Both the position numbers and the translations under genes were made by a program. The notes under the pieces were generated by a model. The model saw only the letters and a list, made by a program, of their open reading frames with translations. It searched no databases and had not been told where the DNA came from. Positions 36,260-49,457 of a stretch of DNA of 64,000 nt are shown here, one piece after another. Each line of letters opens with the position of its first letter. Within the stretch, counting starts at the first letter, position 1. Origin of the DNA: Cryptomeria japonica (taxonomy: Eukaryota > Streptophyta > Pinopsida > Cupressales > Cupressaceae); the NCBI RefSeq assembly GCF_030272615.1, contig NC_081415.1, positions 269,216,425 through 269,280,424 of the forward strand, read 5' to 3'.

Positions 36260-36829
36260 TCTTGATCTATGGTACTATAAAGAAAAAAATGCATAACATT
36301 AAGTTCAAATCTAGAAAACCAAACAATGTGTAGAATTTAGGTTAAGGTTTATATTATTTGACACCAACTACTTAGTAAGATCTTGGAAAAGATTGTCCAC
36401 TTGATGGACATTTGTTGTGCATTATTAAGCTATTTCTAAGAAAATATGTGTTAAGACAACACCTTTGATTCTTAGACGACTATTATATATGTTCTTAAAG
36501 TGATTCTTCTACATTTTAAAAGAGAAAATTTTCAAAAAAACTTTTGAGTCTACATTTTGTTACCAAGAAATTTATAATGGAACAATTAATCTAATATATG
36601 TAGAGCTACTACCATATACTTTCTATACATATAAATTCATTATGTTGATAAAAAATGAAGTCTTTAATTTGTTTATGTTTTCTTTATAGTCAATGATTAT
36701 CTTTTACTTTGAAGAATTTTTCTCATGTTAATATAATAATATTGAAAATTGACTGTATAGTTGCTACCGAGTGCTACATTCAAAAATAAATATTAATGTT
36801 TTTTGATATCCCAAAGGTGTTCTCATGAC

Positions 36830-36935
36830 CCCATCAAAGGCCCCACCCTTGTGCGACTGGTGAATCAGGACTTGAACTCTCGTGAGAAGACTACCATGCA
36901 TTTAGAGTAGATAGTTGCATCACTTGAAGTAAGCC
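36830..36935 (-). mobile_element. tRNA-derived SINE-like relic (JAZ copy X flank)
   Basis: Contains ccccatcaaaggccccaccc and tgaatcaggacttgaac, whose reverse complement gttcaagtcctgattc resembles a pol III B box. A matching block lies at 61138-61225 in the Z unit, so the insertion predates the split of X and Z. Confidence 0.45.
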
Positions 36936-38310
36936 CTTGAAGCTAATAATTATTAAAATTATAATAAGATATAAAGTATTTTAAAAACAATCCAACTTTT
37001 ATATATATATATATACTTCTAACCTTACTTTCTTACCATACATCTATATATGCGTTTCTCTAATTTACCAATCATTTTTGTAAATAATTTTTACAACATT
37101 TGACAAGTACATTAACTAGTCTTTTGACACGTGGAATGCACCCAACACCGTAATCACTCATTGCTCAAACACTAAAAGAACACTAGTGCACACATTATTA
37201 GAAAAATATCAAAGTAAGGTTTGGTCTATATGTATTATATGATCGAGCTTAAACAACAAACTTAAAAATTTTAACTTGTTTAGGTGATTCATTTGAAATC
37301 ACATTAGCTTCTTTAGTAAGACCCATTTATTAGTATGACGTAAGAGAACCACCTAAACAAGTGAAAATATAACGTTGTTTAAACCAAAATTATTTATAAT
37401 AAATTGTTCTTGCTTTAAATTATCCAGTTTGAAACTTATTTTCGCTGAGAGGCAATCTACAATGAGACCAATGGATCAATATTGTCCCTAAACCAAAAAA
37501 AAACGCTTTTAAACAAAATTTGACGTTCATTTCCCAGTTGTAATCCTCAATTGGCAGAGTACTGTCGTGCAGTGGTATTTAATAGCCAGAGAGATGAAAC
37601 ATAACAATTCGGGTAGGGCTCCCATTGCTGTTCATTTTGAGTCAATACTTGTCACCTACGTCAGTGGATTTATCTCTTTCAATGCAGTCACTAAATCTTA
37701 ATCCACAATTTCAGCTAATAATTTGCACCAGAATGGGGTTTGAAGCTGTCCATTTTATAGTTTCCCTCTTGGGGGTTCTTATTTGTTGTCCATTTTTGCA
37801 GCTTGGGTGTTCTTTTCTGCTATATCAGCTATGTAAATTATAAGTTTAGAATTTACCTCCAAATAAATTATTTCTAATATTTTAATTTATTTTATTTGAA
37901 TGAAAGCTAGAGCATCAACTAGAATCACAAATATGAAGTTTTATTTTATAAGAGTTTTAATTATGATACAACATGTATATGCACTCCAAGCTCTCTCAAA
38001 TGATATGTATTCCAATAATTTGAGTCCCTTTAGTCATGAAAACATCTATTTATTGTATAAGGATATCTTTTGGGGTATATTACATATAAAAATAATTAAT
38101 ATATGTATACTAGTGTAATATAGTTAGATTCATGTAAATCTATATGTCACGGGAAGGAATGCAAAATTGTGCATAGCCAATTCAAAACTTGAACTTTTAA
38201 CCAAAATTGAAGGAGTCTAGAAATCTACTGTTAATGTACTTCACCATGATCATACTCTTTAACAGGAAGGATGATATTTTAGAGCAAGAAAGAAAGAGGG
38301 TTAAGTTGCT

Positions 38311-38521
38311 TAGTTATAGTGAAGATGGACATGCACAGATGGCCAGTCTTAAATCTCACACACTAAACAACATATTAAGTCTAAAAAATGCTAGTTAATT
38401 CTGAATGTTTAACACTTCTAAACTTAAAAGTCAAAGCTTAATATATGATTTAAGCCATTTGTACATAACTGCCTTCACATTTCTTTTCTCCAGAAAACGC
38501 TGCAGAGAATTTTGTCCATCA
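38311..38521 (-). pseudogene. JAZ: JAZ copy X, Jas exon relic
   Basis: Minus strand from 38521 reads GQNSLQRFLEKRNVKAV, the core of the Jas motif. Compared with copies Y and Z, an insertion of about 125 bp (about 38343-38468) splits the exon; its expected end lies near 38311-38341. Upstream the sequence jumps directly to DNA that in copy Y lies in intron 1, near 53660. Exons 2 and 3, which hold the TIFY domain, are therefore deleted together with the start of this exon. Nonfunctional. Confidence 0.8.
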
Positions 38522-38809
38522 GACATAGTCCATTAGTCATTATTGAAGGTGTGGAGGATAGAGGTCACAATCACAGTACTACGACATTCATGCAAATTGA
38601 TATAACATAAAATTAATAAATAAATATTGCATGGAAAATTTCACTAACATTATTATACGTTTCATCTATTATAAAAATATCACATATATTTCTTTTATAT
38701 TATAAAAATATCACATATATTTCATATATATAGAGGTTTTTCTTAGTGTATTTATTTCATTTAATTACATGTAAGTTTATTAAGCCTACTTACTTGAGTA
38801 TTTACGCTA

Positions 38810-39050
38810 TGTCAAGTCGGTTAGGAGTTGTTAGAGAGGTGTCGACTCAGACACCTCATGCTACCTTTGTGGTAGGCAACTCATTATCACTCATTGAGTG
38901 TTGGGTTCAACTTCTGATTCGACCCAATCACTCTATCTATATGTACAATGGTCGACTATGCTCATTCTTGGTGTAATCTTGTGCTTAAATTAAATCTCTT
39001 TATTTCTGCGTCCTCTACATGATATTAGAGGAGGTTTATTTGCTCCTTAA
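38810..39050 (+). mobile_element. Copia-type LTR / PBS relic
   Basis: Around 39017 acatgatattagaggagg resembles the initiator-Met PBS tggtatcagagc. It is preceded by ttaaatctctttatttctgc, an LTR-like end. Sequence from about 38828 (tgttagagaggtgtcgactc) could be the LTR start. No second LTR was found. Two copies of ctgatatcagagtgaaccac at 39278 and 39345 lie just beyond. Confidence 0.35.
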
Positions 39051-39368
39051 TTTTTTGGCAAATTTTCTTCTATTGAATTTTTTATTGGAGGAGGTTAATT
39101 TTGGCATAAGGCAAAAATGTTTTGCTTATTAACTTTTGCTAGGCAACTTAAAATTGACTGTCGTTTTTTTGCAAAAGAGCATGATTTTTTGCCACGAATC
39201 CAACCAGCACACTCACACTCTCATTATAAAGTGCCAATTTCTCTGTATTTTTTGGGTTTGGTTACCAAGCACTCATTCTGATATCAGAGTGAACCACATC
39301 ACCAAAATAGAAATCTTGACCAATTTTTAATCAATATAGAAAGTACTGATATCAGAGTGAACCACAAT

Positions 39369-39557
39369 CTATAATTTAATATATTTTTTCGATTCTGAAT
39401 GTAAAAAAACTAATATACAGTTTGATCTAGAAATTGAAAAATATAGTAATATGAAAATTGAGAACAAATCCAGATCCAGATTACCCACTTCCCTTTCCCT
39501 TTTAAACCTCAATATAAGCGTTGAAACAAATGTGTTTCTCCTTTCTCCTATTCTCAA
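39369..39557 (-). pseudogene. JAZ: JAZ copy X, exon 1 relic
   Basis: The minus strand reads ERRNTFVSTLILRFKREREV, then GNLDLDLF, which matches exon 1 of copy Z including the LxLxL EAR motif. The ATG present in Z and Y is lost, and the frame leaves the homology after the EAR motif. Confidence 0.8.
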
Positions 39558-39574
39558 ATCATTGCATTGATTTT

Positions 39575-39735
39575 TTATGAAGATCTGATGATAGATAATG
39601 AATCAAAATATTGAATTGTTATAATCATCTGATCATAGATCATGTAGTATGATCTGAAACATTGAATTTTTATTATCTGATGATAGATCATATCATCATG
39701 TAATGATAGATCATGTAGTATGATCCAAATTGTAG
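39575..39735. repeat. Promoter minisatellite, X copy, about 50-bp units
   Basis: Three imperfect units around atctgatgatagatcatgta and gtatgatccaaaacattgaa. The same repeat lies upstream of copy Y at 55480-55587 and 57275-57465. It sits just upstream of exon 1 on the minus strand. Confidence 0.8.
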
Positions 39736-39736
39736 T

Positions 39737-39870
39737 ATTCTTATCAAATCCGCGAGCACAATGACTCAACGAAGGCACAAGGCCTTGCGAACACAATGAC
39801 CCAGCAAGGATTTGAACCTTGATACTCGCTTCACCAACGAAATGTTTAAACCGCAACACTACATATCAAA
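39737..39870 (-). mobile_element. tRNA-derived SINE-like element
   Basis: The minus strand contains caaggttcaaatccttgctg, a pol III B-box-like sequence, preceded by gcggtttaaacatttcgttg, where an A box would be. It lies upstream of JAZ copy X and was not seen in the matching place of copy Y. Confidence 0.4.
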
Positions 39871-41212
39871 ATTAAGAACATATTTTAAATTATATAAATT
39901 TGTTTACATTGATTAATTTAATTTCTTGAACTTTTCTCATTCAATGCAATTCTATTTGAATTTCTCCACTGATGCTTTCCTTTGACAACTCAACTGAGCT
40001 CCTGAATTGGACTCACTTCCTTTCAACAGTCCAACAGAATTTTGAGCATGTGGGAAATTGGAAAAATTAAAAGTAAAAAATAACTTTTATTTCACATGTG
40101 ATTTTTTCATCGTGGCACATTTATCTCTTTATCTTGTGATAAAATTTTCCTTGTCGGCCAAAAAAGAACCAGAGCTTCCAGGTCAAAAGAAAATATTATA
40201 TTTTATTAGAATTGTTTAAAGGTGCCGTTATTTTTGACATATGACATATATATTTTATGATGCAAATGTGGTACAATGTATTGATGCCCTTCTAAAATTA
40301 AATCTCTTTTGATTATGAGTGTCATACTCGTAAGTCTAAATTGGTCAAATTTATTTATTAACGTGAAAAATATGCAAATTTAGTATAATGTATTGACATC
40401 CTTTTGTATTTGAATATTTTTTTATTATGGGCATCATTATAGTGTAGATTTGTTGACCAACATCTATTTCTATGTAAAAATATTAATATTTATATGTATA
40501 GTAAATGCATAGTTTCTAATGACATGTATACAAAATGGATGAGCTTAGACAATGCACGTGAACCGTTTCACAGAATACCTCAAAGAAATATGATCTCATG
40601 GAACAGCCTGGATAGAGGATAGGAAGAAAACGGATTTGCTAAAATAGCTTTAGAAACTTTCAATAGAATGTGATTGGCAGGTAAGTGTGGACGTCAAAAA
40701 TAGTAGCATTTAATCCACTGTTGGCATTACCCATGGCTAAATTTAGGATTAACTCAGCAAGCTTTAAAATTATTACTGTTACCAGCGATTAGAAGTTAGA
40801 ACATTTAACTTCTCAATGCTTTGGCAGTGGGGCTAACAGTGTGTCTATGTAGTAAGAATTTTGTGTGATAGTTCAAAATAATTATACAATTAAAAGAGTC
40901 AAGTTAATTAATATTTAATAAATCTTTTAATCTTTAGGAATAAATAATATTCATAATAAATCATTTTAGAAAATATGAGATGCTTTAAAAAAATGTGAAA
41001 CTTAAAAGTTAAGAAATTATTTCATTTATATTTGGTGACATGTCCCCTTCAAACTATTCATTATGATATCTAGTAGTTAGCATTTATTTAAGTGATTCTA
41101 GAGTATGACAAGGCTAAACCAAAACTTAAAATCAATTGTTCATTTTTTGTAGACCAATAAAGACATTTCATAGAATTAAGGGTAAAACACATAGCATAAA
41201 TTTATATTTAGT
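39871..41212. other. JAZ X upstream flank, no gene seen
   Basis: AT-rich. 40070-40490 matches 57775-58170, the upstream flank of copy Y. A CACGTG lies at 40555-40560. At 40093 the X copy has cacatg where Y has cacgtg. Confidence 0.6.
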
Positions 41213-41217
41213 TGATG

Positions 41218-41670
41218 TGTGAGATTTTGTCAAGATCGAGCACAAATAAAAGATACAAAATAGATGATAGGAGTAAACTGTATTCTATCAAGATGCAAAA
41301 TAGGATCAACTAGATCATTACAAAATATAGATTGATTTCTCGTACAAACAATGTAGATGAGTCTGCTTATATAGGCAAGGCTAATGGATATGTGAGCACA
41401 CAAACATGACATGTGGCTCAATAAGAAACAAGGGTAGGTAGGAAATAGGTGTGGGTAGGTAGGAGAAACAATATAATATTCCACATGAGGTGGAATGTAA
41501 CAACAAAATAAGATCAACACCATAAAAGGTGGAAATTCTCCTACAAACACTATCCCAATGTGGCACAAACACCCAAGTGTTTCATACCCAAACTACTATG
41601 AAATGCATTTCCTAAGTAAACTTAAGTAAGGTGTAATAATATCCATGATGAATAATTATTTACACCAACA
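41218..41670 (-). repeat. 3' LTR of the TRIM/LARD-like element
   Basis: Minus-strand ends tgttggtgtaaataatt ... aaaatctcaca. It lacks 13 bp near its right-hand partner's start. Confidence 0.93.
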
Positions 41671-43240
41671 CCCCCCCTTAAGTGCAACTTAGGGGAATGC
41701 ACTAAAGTCTACAATGCAACTAAGCAATGCAAGATGGGTCCTGGTTACGAGGCTATGTTAGGTACCCATGTACAAATGCAAATGCAATCTCCCATAAAGC
41801 GGGGAAAGAGAAAAACCCAATGGGAAAAAACCCTCCCCCAAAAGAGAGGTGATGAAAGCACACAATTCTCTCAATGATGAATGAGAAGAACAAAACTGTG
41901 TCCCCCCCATAAGAGAGAAGAAAGACTATGAAGCCCCCCCTCAATGTCGAATCTTCTACAAGATGGTCCAATGATGATGACCAAAATACCTCCCCATAAG
42001 GAAGAAAGAGAACCAATGTTGCACCAATAATGTCAAAGTATGACAAAATCAGGTACCAAGTCGGTGATGATGAATCACTCACTACAACAAAAAGAAGATC
42101 AGGCATGGAGACAAGCTGCTGTGAACATCATCTAGATACTCAAAAATAGCAGAAATACTGATACAATCCAAGTCTCATGGGAGCCATGCACAAATGTGTA
42201 CAATCTAAGTCTCAACTGGAGCCATGCACCAAGTCTCACAAGATATTCCTAATCTATGTGTACAAGAGGATTACATCAAATGTGTCAACAATAACAAGAT
42301 ACAAAGAAGTGTGGCACTTTATGATAGTGCGAGTACAACATTTCTCATGTAAGAGCATACATTATGATAAAATATTCAAATGTGGAAACATGAAAATGAT
42401 GCCACCAACAAAGAAGCCCTGTAGAATACTGCAGATGAAGATGCTTCCAAATGATTTTTCACCAAGAGATATAAATGAATAAATGACCCCCCATAAAAAG
42501 ATCATGTTGGCACTTGCAAATAATGACAAAGTGGACTTCTGATTTGAACTTTACAACTTCTCAAAATGAGATCTATGAGGCTTCAACAAATACTGCTAGT
42601 GATCTAAACTGAGATCCAAGTAAAATACATGTACCAAATAGGCCAAAAATGACCAAATACTGAAAGTACAATTTATACTCAAAATCACTACAAATAAATG
42701 GCAGATTATGAAAGTAGAGAAAAAATTATGCACTTTAAAAAAAAACGGCACTTGAAAAGGAGTCCATATGAGCCCAAATGAAGCCTTCGAAGTTGTAAAA
42801 ATCGGGATTTCACGATTTCTGAAAAACCAATATCCAAAAATCCAAAAACTCCTGCACCATTGTACAGATCATGAAATTCTACCCCAAAACAAAAAAAATT
42901 GCCTGAAAAAAAGAGTCTGGATGAGTGAGATATCGCTATTTGAAAATTGTCTGCAAAATTATAATTTCAGGAAAATTTCCGCTACGGTTTCAAACTTCAA
43001 ATGCCTCTAGATTTGGCCTCCAAAGTCCGATTTGGATGAAACAAAAGGAAAAACTAACTTTCTTGGACCTCCTCAATCCAATGGTGACCTCAGATTTGAC
43101 CCATCAAGCTTCAATAATAACCTGCAATAGAAAGCTCCAAAATGCAAACCCCAAATAGCATCAAATTTCTCTCAATTAGCAAACCAATGACACTCTAATG
43201 GCTTTGATACCATGTGAGACATGGACTAGCTCTGATACCA

Positions 43241-43706
43241 TGTGAGATTTTGCCAAGATCAAGAGGCAATGGAAAGAACAAATAAGAGAGACAAAATAGA
43301 TGATAGGAATAAACTGTATTCTATCAAGATGCAAAATATAATCAACTGGATCATTACAAGATATAGATTGATTGCCCGTACAAACAATGTAGATGAACCT
43401 TCTTATATAGGCAAGGCTAATGGATATGTGAGCACGCAAACATGACATGTGGCTCAATAAGAAACAAGGGTGGGTAGGGAATAGGTGTGGGTAGGTAGGA
43501 GAAACAATATAATATTCCACATGAGGTAGAATGTAACAACAAAATAAGATCAACACCATAAAAGGTGGAAATTCTCCTACACACACTATCCCAATGTGGC
43601 ACAAACACTCAAGTGTCTCATACCCAAACTACTATGAAATGCATTTCCTAAGTAAACTTAAGTAAGGTGTAATAATATCCAAGATGAATAATTATTTACA
43701 CCAACA
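43241..43706 (-). repeat. 5' LTR of the TRIM/LARD-like element
   Basis: 466 bp, followed outside by the TSD tgatg. The internal side shows gctttgataccatgtgagac (43201-43220) and then gctctgataccatgtgagat, so the PBS/LTR junction is partly duplicated. Confidence 0.93.
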
Positions 43707-43711
43707 TGATG

Positions 43712-46079
43712 ATTCATTTTGTCTAAATTTTGGTAGTTAATCTTTGGATGTTATATGTGGTCACAAAAAATAATCCGTCTACTATTTTTAGAAAGAGTAA
43801 GTTGCACAAATATAAGCTAAAAAATACACATTTGAATGTGAATTGTATGTGTAATTATCTTTCTCTAAATTTTAAAAAAATAAAATTAAAAAATTAGTAA
43901 AAATAGAAATAAATAAAAGCAATCAAATTATATAAGCATGATTAAAAATGCCAACAAAAAAGATACAAGCAAGTGGCTCATTAATGAGTGATGTATAATA
44001 AAATAGATGATCCAACTAACCTATTGAATTCATATTAAAAGGCTCCATTGTTTAGATCGGACCTAAAAAAATTTAAGGAGCTGAATAATAAATGATAGAT
44101 AATAGTTTGGCTATATAGTAAGGATTGACCCAAAAGAAGAGAAGGGTTTTAGTAAAGAAGATTTGAGGAGTTGTAGAGTTTGAAAACTGAGAATGTGTAG
44201 ATTAGAGAGGAAAATAATGTAGAGGGAGGGAGGCCTTTGAAAGGCCATGTAATCATAGATTTTTTGTGTGTTCATGTGATTGATTTGGAAATAAAATATT
44301 TTTGTTTTCACTTTGCAATTAGCAATTGAATGGAAATAGAGAGTCTTTGTTTTATGTTGTGTGTTTTTTAATTTCTAAGTTGGTAGGCAAAGTGGGAGAA
44401 CCCTGTCTTGCATCAATAAGGTTTATAACCATAAAAGAAATGTAAACTAATTGCAAAGAGAAATCTATTGGGAAAAATTATGTCACATATTTAGTGTGGC
44501 TAATGCTATGTAATGTCCCTTACTAGGAGTAAGAATGTTTCCCATAATTAAACATACATTATCATCATTTATCATGCCTTCATTTAGATTATTGAAACTA
44601 GAGAATAAATAATTATTCATAATATAATCAAGAATTATTATATTTAGACCTCATCCTTACTTCTTTCCTAACCTTGAAGGAGGATGAGGATTTGTTGTCA
44701 TAGGGTGCTTGGAAACTAGTCTACAAGTAGGCTCCCTCAAAGTTTCATGACTTCATCCTTACCCCATCTTGAGCGTACCTATCTTGTGAATATTCACTCC
44801 GCCTCTCCCTACACACACCAACCTATCCTCTTGAAGGAAATAGTGAATGATTAAAGATCGTAACATTAATAAAATAATCTTTCATTTATTATGAATGCAT
44901 AAATACATAAATACAATTAAGTATAAATATGATCTCCCTATTATTAACAAATGCAAATCTTATTGACGATACTTGTTTATACATATTGATACTCGAATAA
45001 ATATAATAATTTATTTTATAGCTATATATATTTTCTCATTATTCCTAATAGAATGCAAACATAACATATCATAAATGTAAATAAGCATATGATCACAAGT
45101 GAGCTTTAATGTACCAATATGTTGTTTTGGTTAATGATAGTATTTAAGTTTGATTTCTTCTTTGATGTGAACTTAACATCTTTTTTTCTAATCTCCTTTA
45201 ATACTTGACAATAGTTATTATTATAAATTGAAGGTATATTTATCTGAGTTCATTTTTTATGATTCCCTCTTCTTAAATGCATAACCATTATATAAACTTG
45301 AAGTCGATATGTAGAGTCGTCCTTTCTTACAAAGGAGGTGGTCATGTTTCATAAGGTGGCGTCTCTTCCTTACAATTTGTTGTCCCTTCAATTCTTCCAT
45401 TAAATTATTAATTATTATTAATCTAATTATATCGATTTCATATTCAATCCTCTTTACTCAATTTTATTCCATGATTATACTCAATATGGTGATCACTACT
45501 TTTGCTAAATGAAATTGTTTCTTTATTACTACCCTAATCGCAACTTCATGTCATCACTCACTAAGTCAATAATTAGTAAATTAATGTTTGTTTCTTCCTA
45601 ATAGACCATTGATCCTATGCTCCTTCATTTGTCCATTTCAATATTATTAATCTTAATTGCTATCATAATCATATTACATCATTGTCATACTGGGATCATT
45701 TCTTATATTGTTGATATAATTACATGAGGTCAAGCTTGTTCTTTTGAATTATTTCCTTAATCATGTGTATTCATCTCATCTTATCATTGAGTATATATCA
45801 CTCTAGCTATAGGTTTTGAATCAAGTGCTTAATATTTGATGGAGAAGAATCACTATTTCTTTTTTCTACTTAGTTGTCTAACATAGGTTATAAAAAATTA
45901 TGAAATCTTAAAATTAAGATAATTTTCAAAATCTATATATTTATTCCTGATATGACAATGAATATTGCTATGGATTTCATCATGGCTTAATCAAGGTCAT
46001 GATAGTCTGCCCTTCTTGAAGTTTTCTTTCCTCAAGCAAATTTTAGTGTTCAATCCACCTCTTCTTGGGGATGTGGTTC
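43712..46079. other. AT-rich spacer, possible gypsy LTR remnant
   Basis: No gene is seen. From about 44512 the sequence tgtaatgtcccttactagga looks like the start of a gypsy-type LTR, and pyrimidine-rich text continues to about 44835. No partner repeat is present, so this stays tentative. Confidence 0.3.
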
Positions 46080-46790
46080 TTATGGTTGGGGATAGGCCAT
46101 GGACTTAGTTGTTGGATTATGAGGGCCTCCCATTCCATTGTCATCATTTCTTGTCTACTACCCACTTGGCCATAGATTTTTCTCTCTCATGTTGCAAAGG
46201 CATTTCCACTTGGTGGAAGGACGCTCATGGTGATGACCTAACTATCCCGACTTCTGATTCTTCCTCTAATTCAATTCTTCATAGGATGGTGATGATTACT
46301 CACAAGATGATGTTGTACATCCTACTAACTAGTGTGGCCTCCTCAGACCCCACTTATCCTCATTCACCTTATGCTACTGGTGTGTTCCCATCTAGACTTG
46401 TGGACCCTTCTCTGCATATTTCTCTTGTTCTTCTCTAGCCTTCGGTGGTGGATTTATCACCTGGTCAACATCCTACTCCTAGTGCTGGTAGTCCCACTAA
46501 GGGTATTCCTCATGCTCCCCCTTGTATTGGTATTCCAAATGATAGTATTGTGTGGATTGTTGCTCATCAATAAAGGAAAGATCTCTCTCCCTCTTCTTCC
46601 CAAACTCTTCCTTGAGTTGTGGGTGAAACTTCCACCCACCCTTGATGTGGATTATTAGTTTCTCTACTAGTGTGTTGTTTTGGCCCTTGTTGTCAGAGGT
46701 TTGTTCTTAACCAGTTGTTTGTAGCCTTTTTGGTTTTTCTTTGTATAGGGTCAACACCCTTTTTTGTTGCTTTATTATGAAAAAACACCT
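46080..46790 (+). pseudogene. LINE ORF1 zinc-knuckle relic with LINE 3' end
   Basis: The plus-strand frame from about 46109 reads LDYEGLPFHCHHFLSTTHLA, the zinc-knuckle region of plant LINE ORF1. Cys positions are mutated: CHHF...HLA in place of CxxC...GHxxxxC. A Pro/Ser-rich tail follows. About 350 bp further on, a LINE-type 3' end occurs: tttgtatagggtcaacaccc, then an A-rich tail near 46779. No ORF2 (RT) sequence lies between. Confidence 0.65.
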
Positions 46791-49149
<2,359 letters not shown>

Positions 49150-49457
49150 ACGGACGTCCATACCCCATTCCACAGCTCCCATTTTCGCACAGGCTGTGAA
49201 GATATTGACAAGGGTTTTTCACTGCCAATAGCATTTGCTTGAAAGTTTTTAAATGCTTTTCAAAAGACGCATTTTGTGTATATCCTGCAATCATACGAGA
49301 TAAAAATCATAGCCGCAGTCACCGCTGAGTCGGCTTGCTGCATTTCTCGAATCCATGTGATGGCAGCAAGATGCTCCCATTTGACACAGGGTGGGATCAC
49401 GTTGGGAAATATAAAATGACTACAAGCTGTGATCAAACATTTATTAGCATCCACCAA
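49150..49457 (-). pseudogene. Pentatricopeptide-repeat (PPR) gene relic
   Basis: On the minus strand, two frames together show PPR hallmarks: MIAGYTQNASFEKHLKTFKQ, then, after a frame change, IFTACAKMGAVEWGMDVRE. These are the typical P/L/S-type PPR phrases of plant organelle RNA-binding proteins. Upstream, EMQQADSAVTAAMIF is a degraded preceding repeat. Stops and frameshifts make it a short dead fragment. Confidence 0.7.

Larger units (their letters stand above)
41218..43706 (-). mobile_element. Non-coding 2.5-kb LTR retrotransposon (TRIM/LARD-like)
   Basis: Two direct repeats, 41218-41670 (453 bp) and 43241-43706 (466 bp), flank 1.57 kb of internal DNA. TSD tgatg is at 41213-41217 and 43707-43711. 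Next to the right LTR lies gctctgatacca (43229-43240), the reverse complement of the initiator-Met PBS tggtatcagagc. Next to the left LTR is cccccccttaag, a polypurine tract in reverse. So the element is on the minus strand. The internal part has no protease, integrase or RT motif, which makes it non-autonomous. The initiator-Met PBS suggests copia-type ancestry. Confidence 0.93.

Noticed and set aside
39780-39845. Functional tRNA gene
   Set aside because: A B-box-like word is present but no cloverleaf arms could be paired, so a SINE-like relic is more likely.
41230-41568. Minus-strand frames of 112 and 142 codons in the two LTRs of the 2.5-kb element
   Set aside because: They lie wholly within non-coding LTRs and show no retroelement protein motif.
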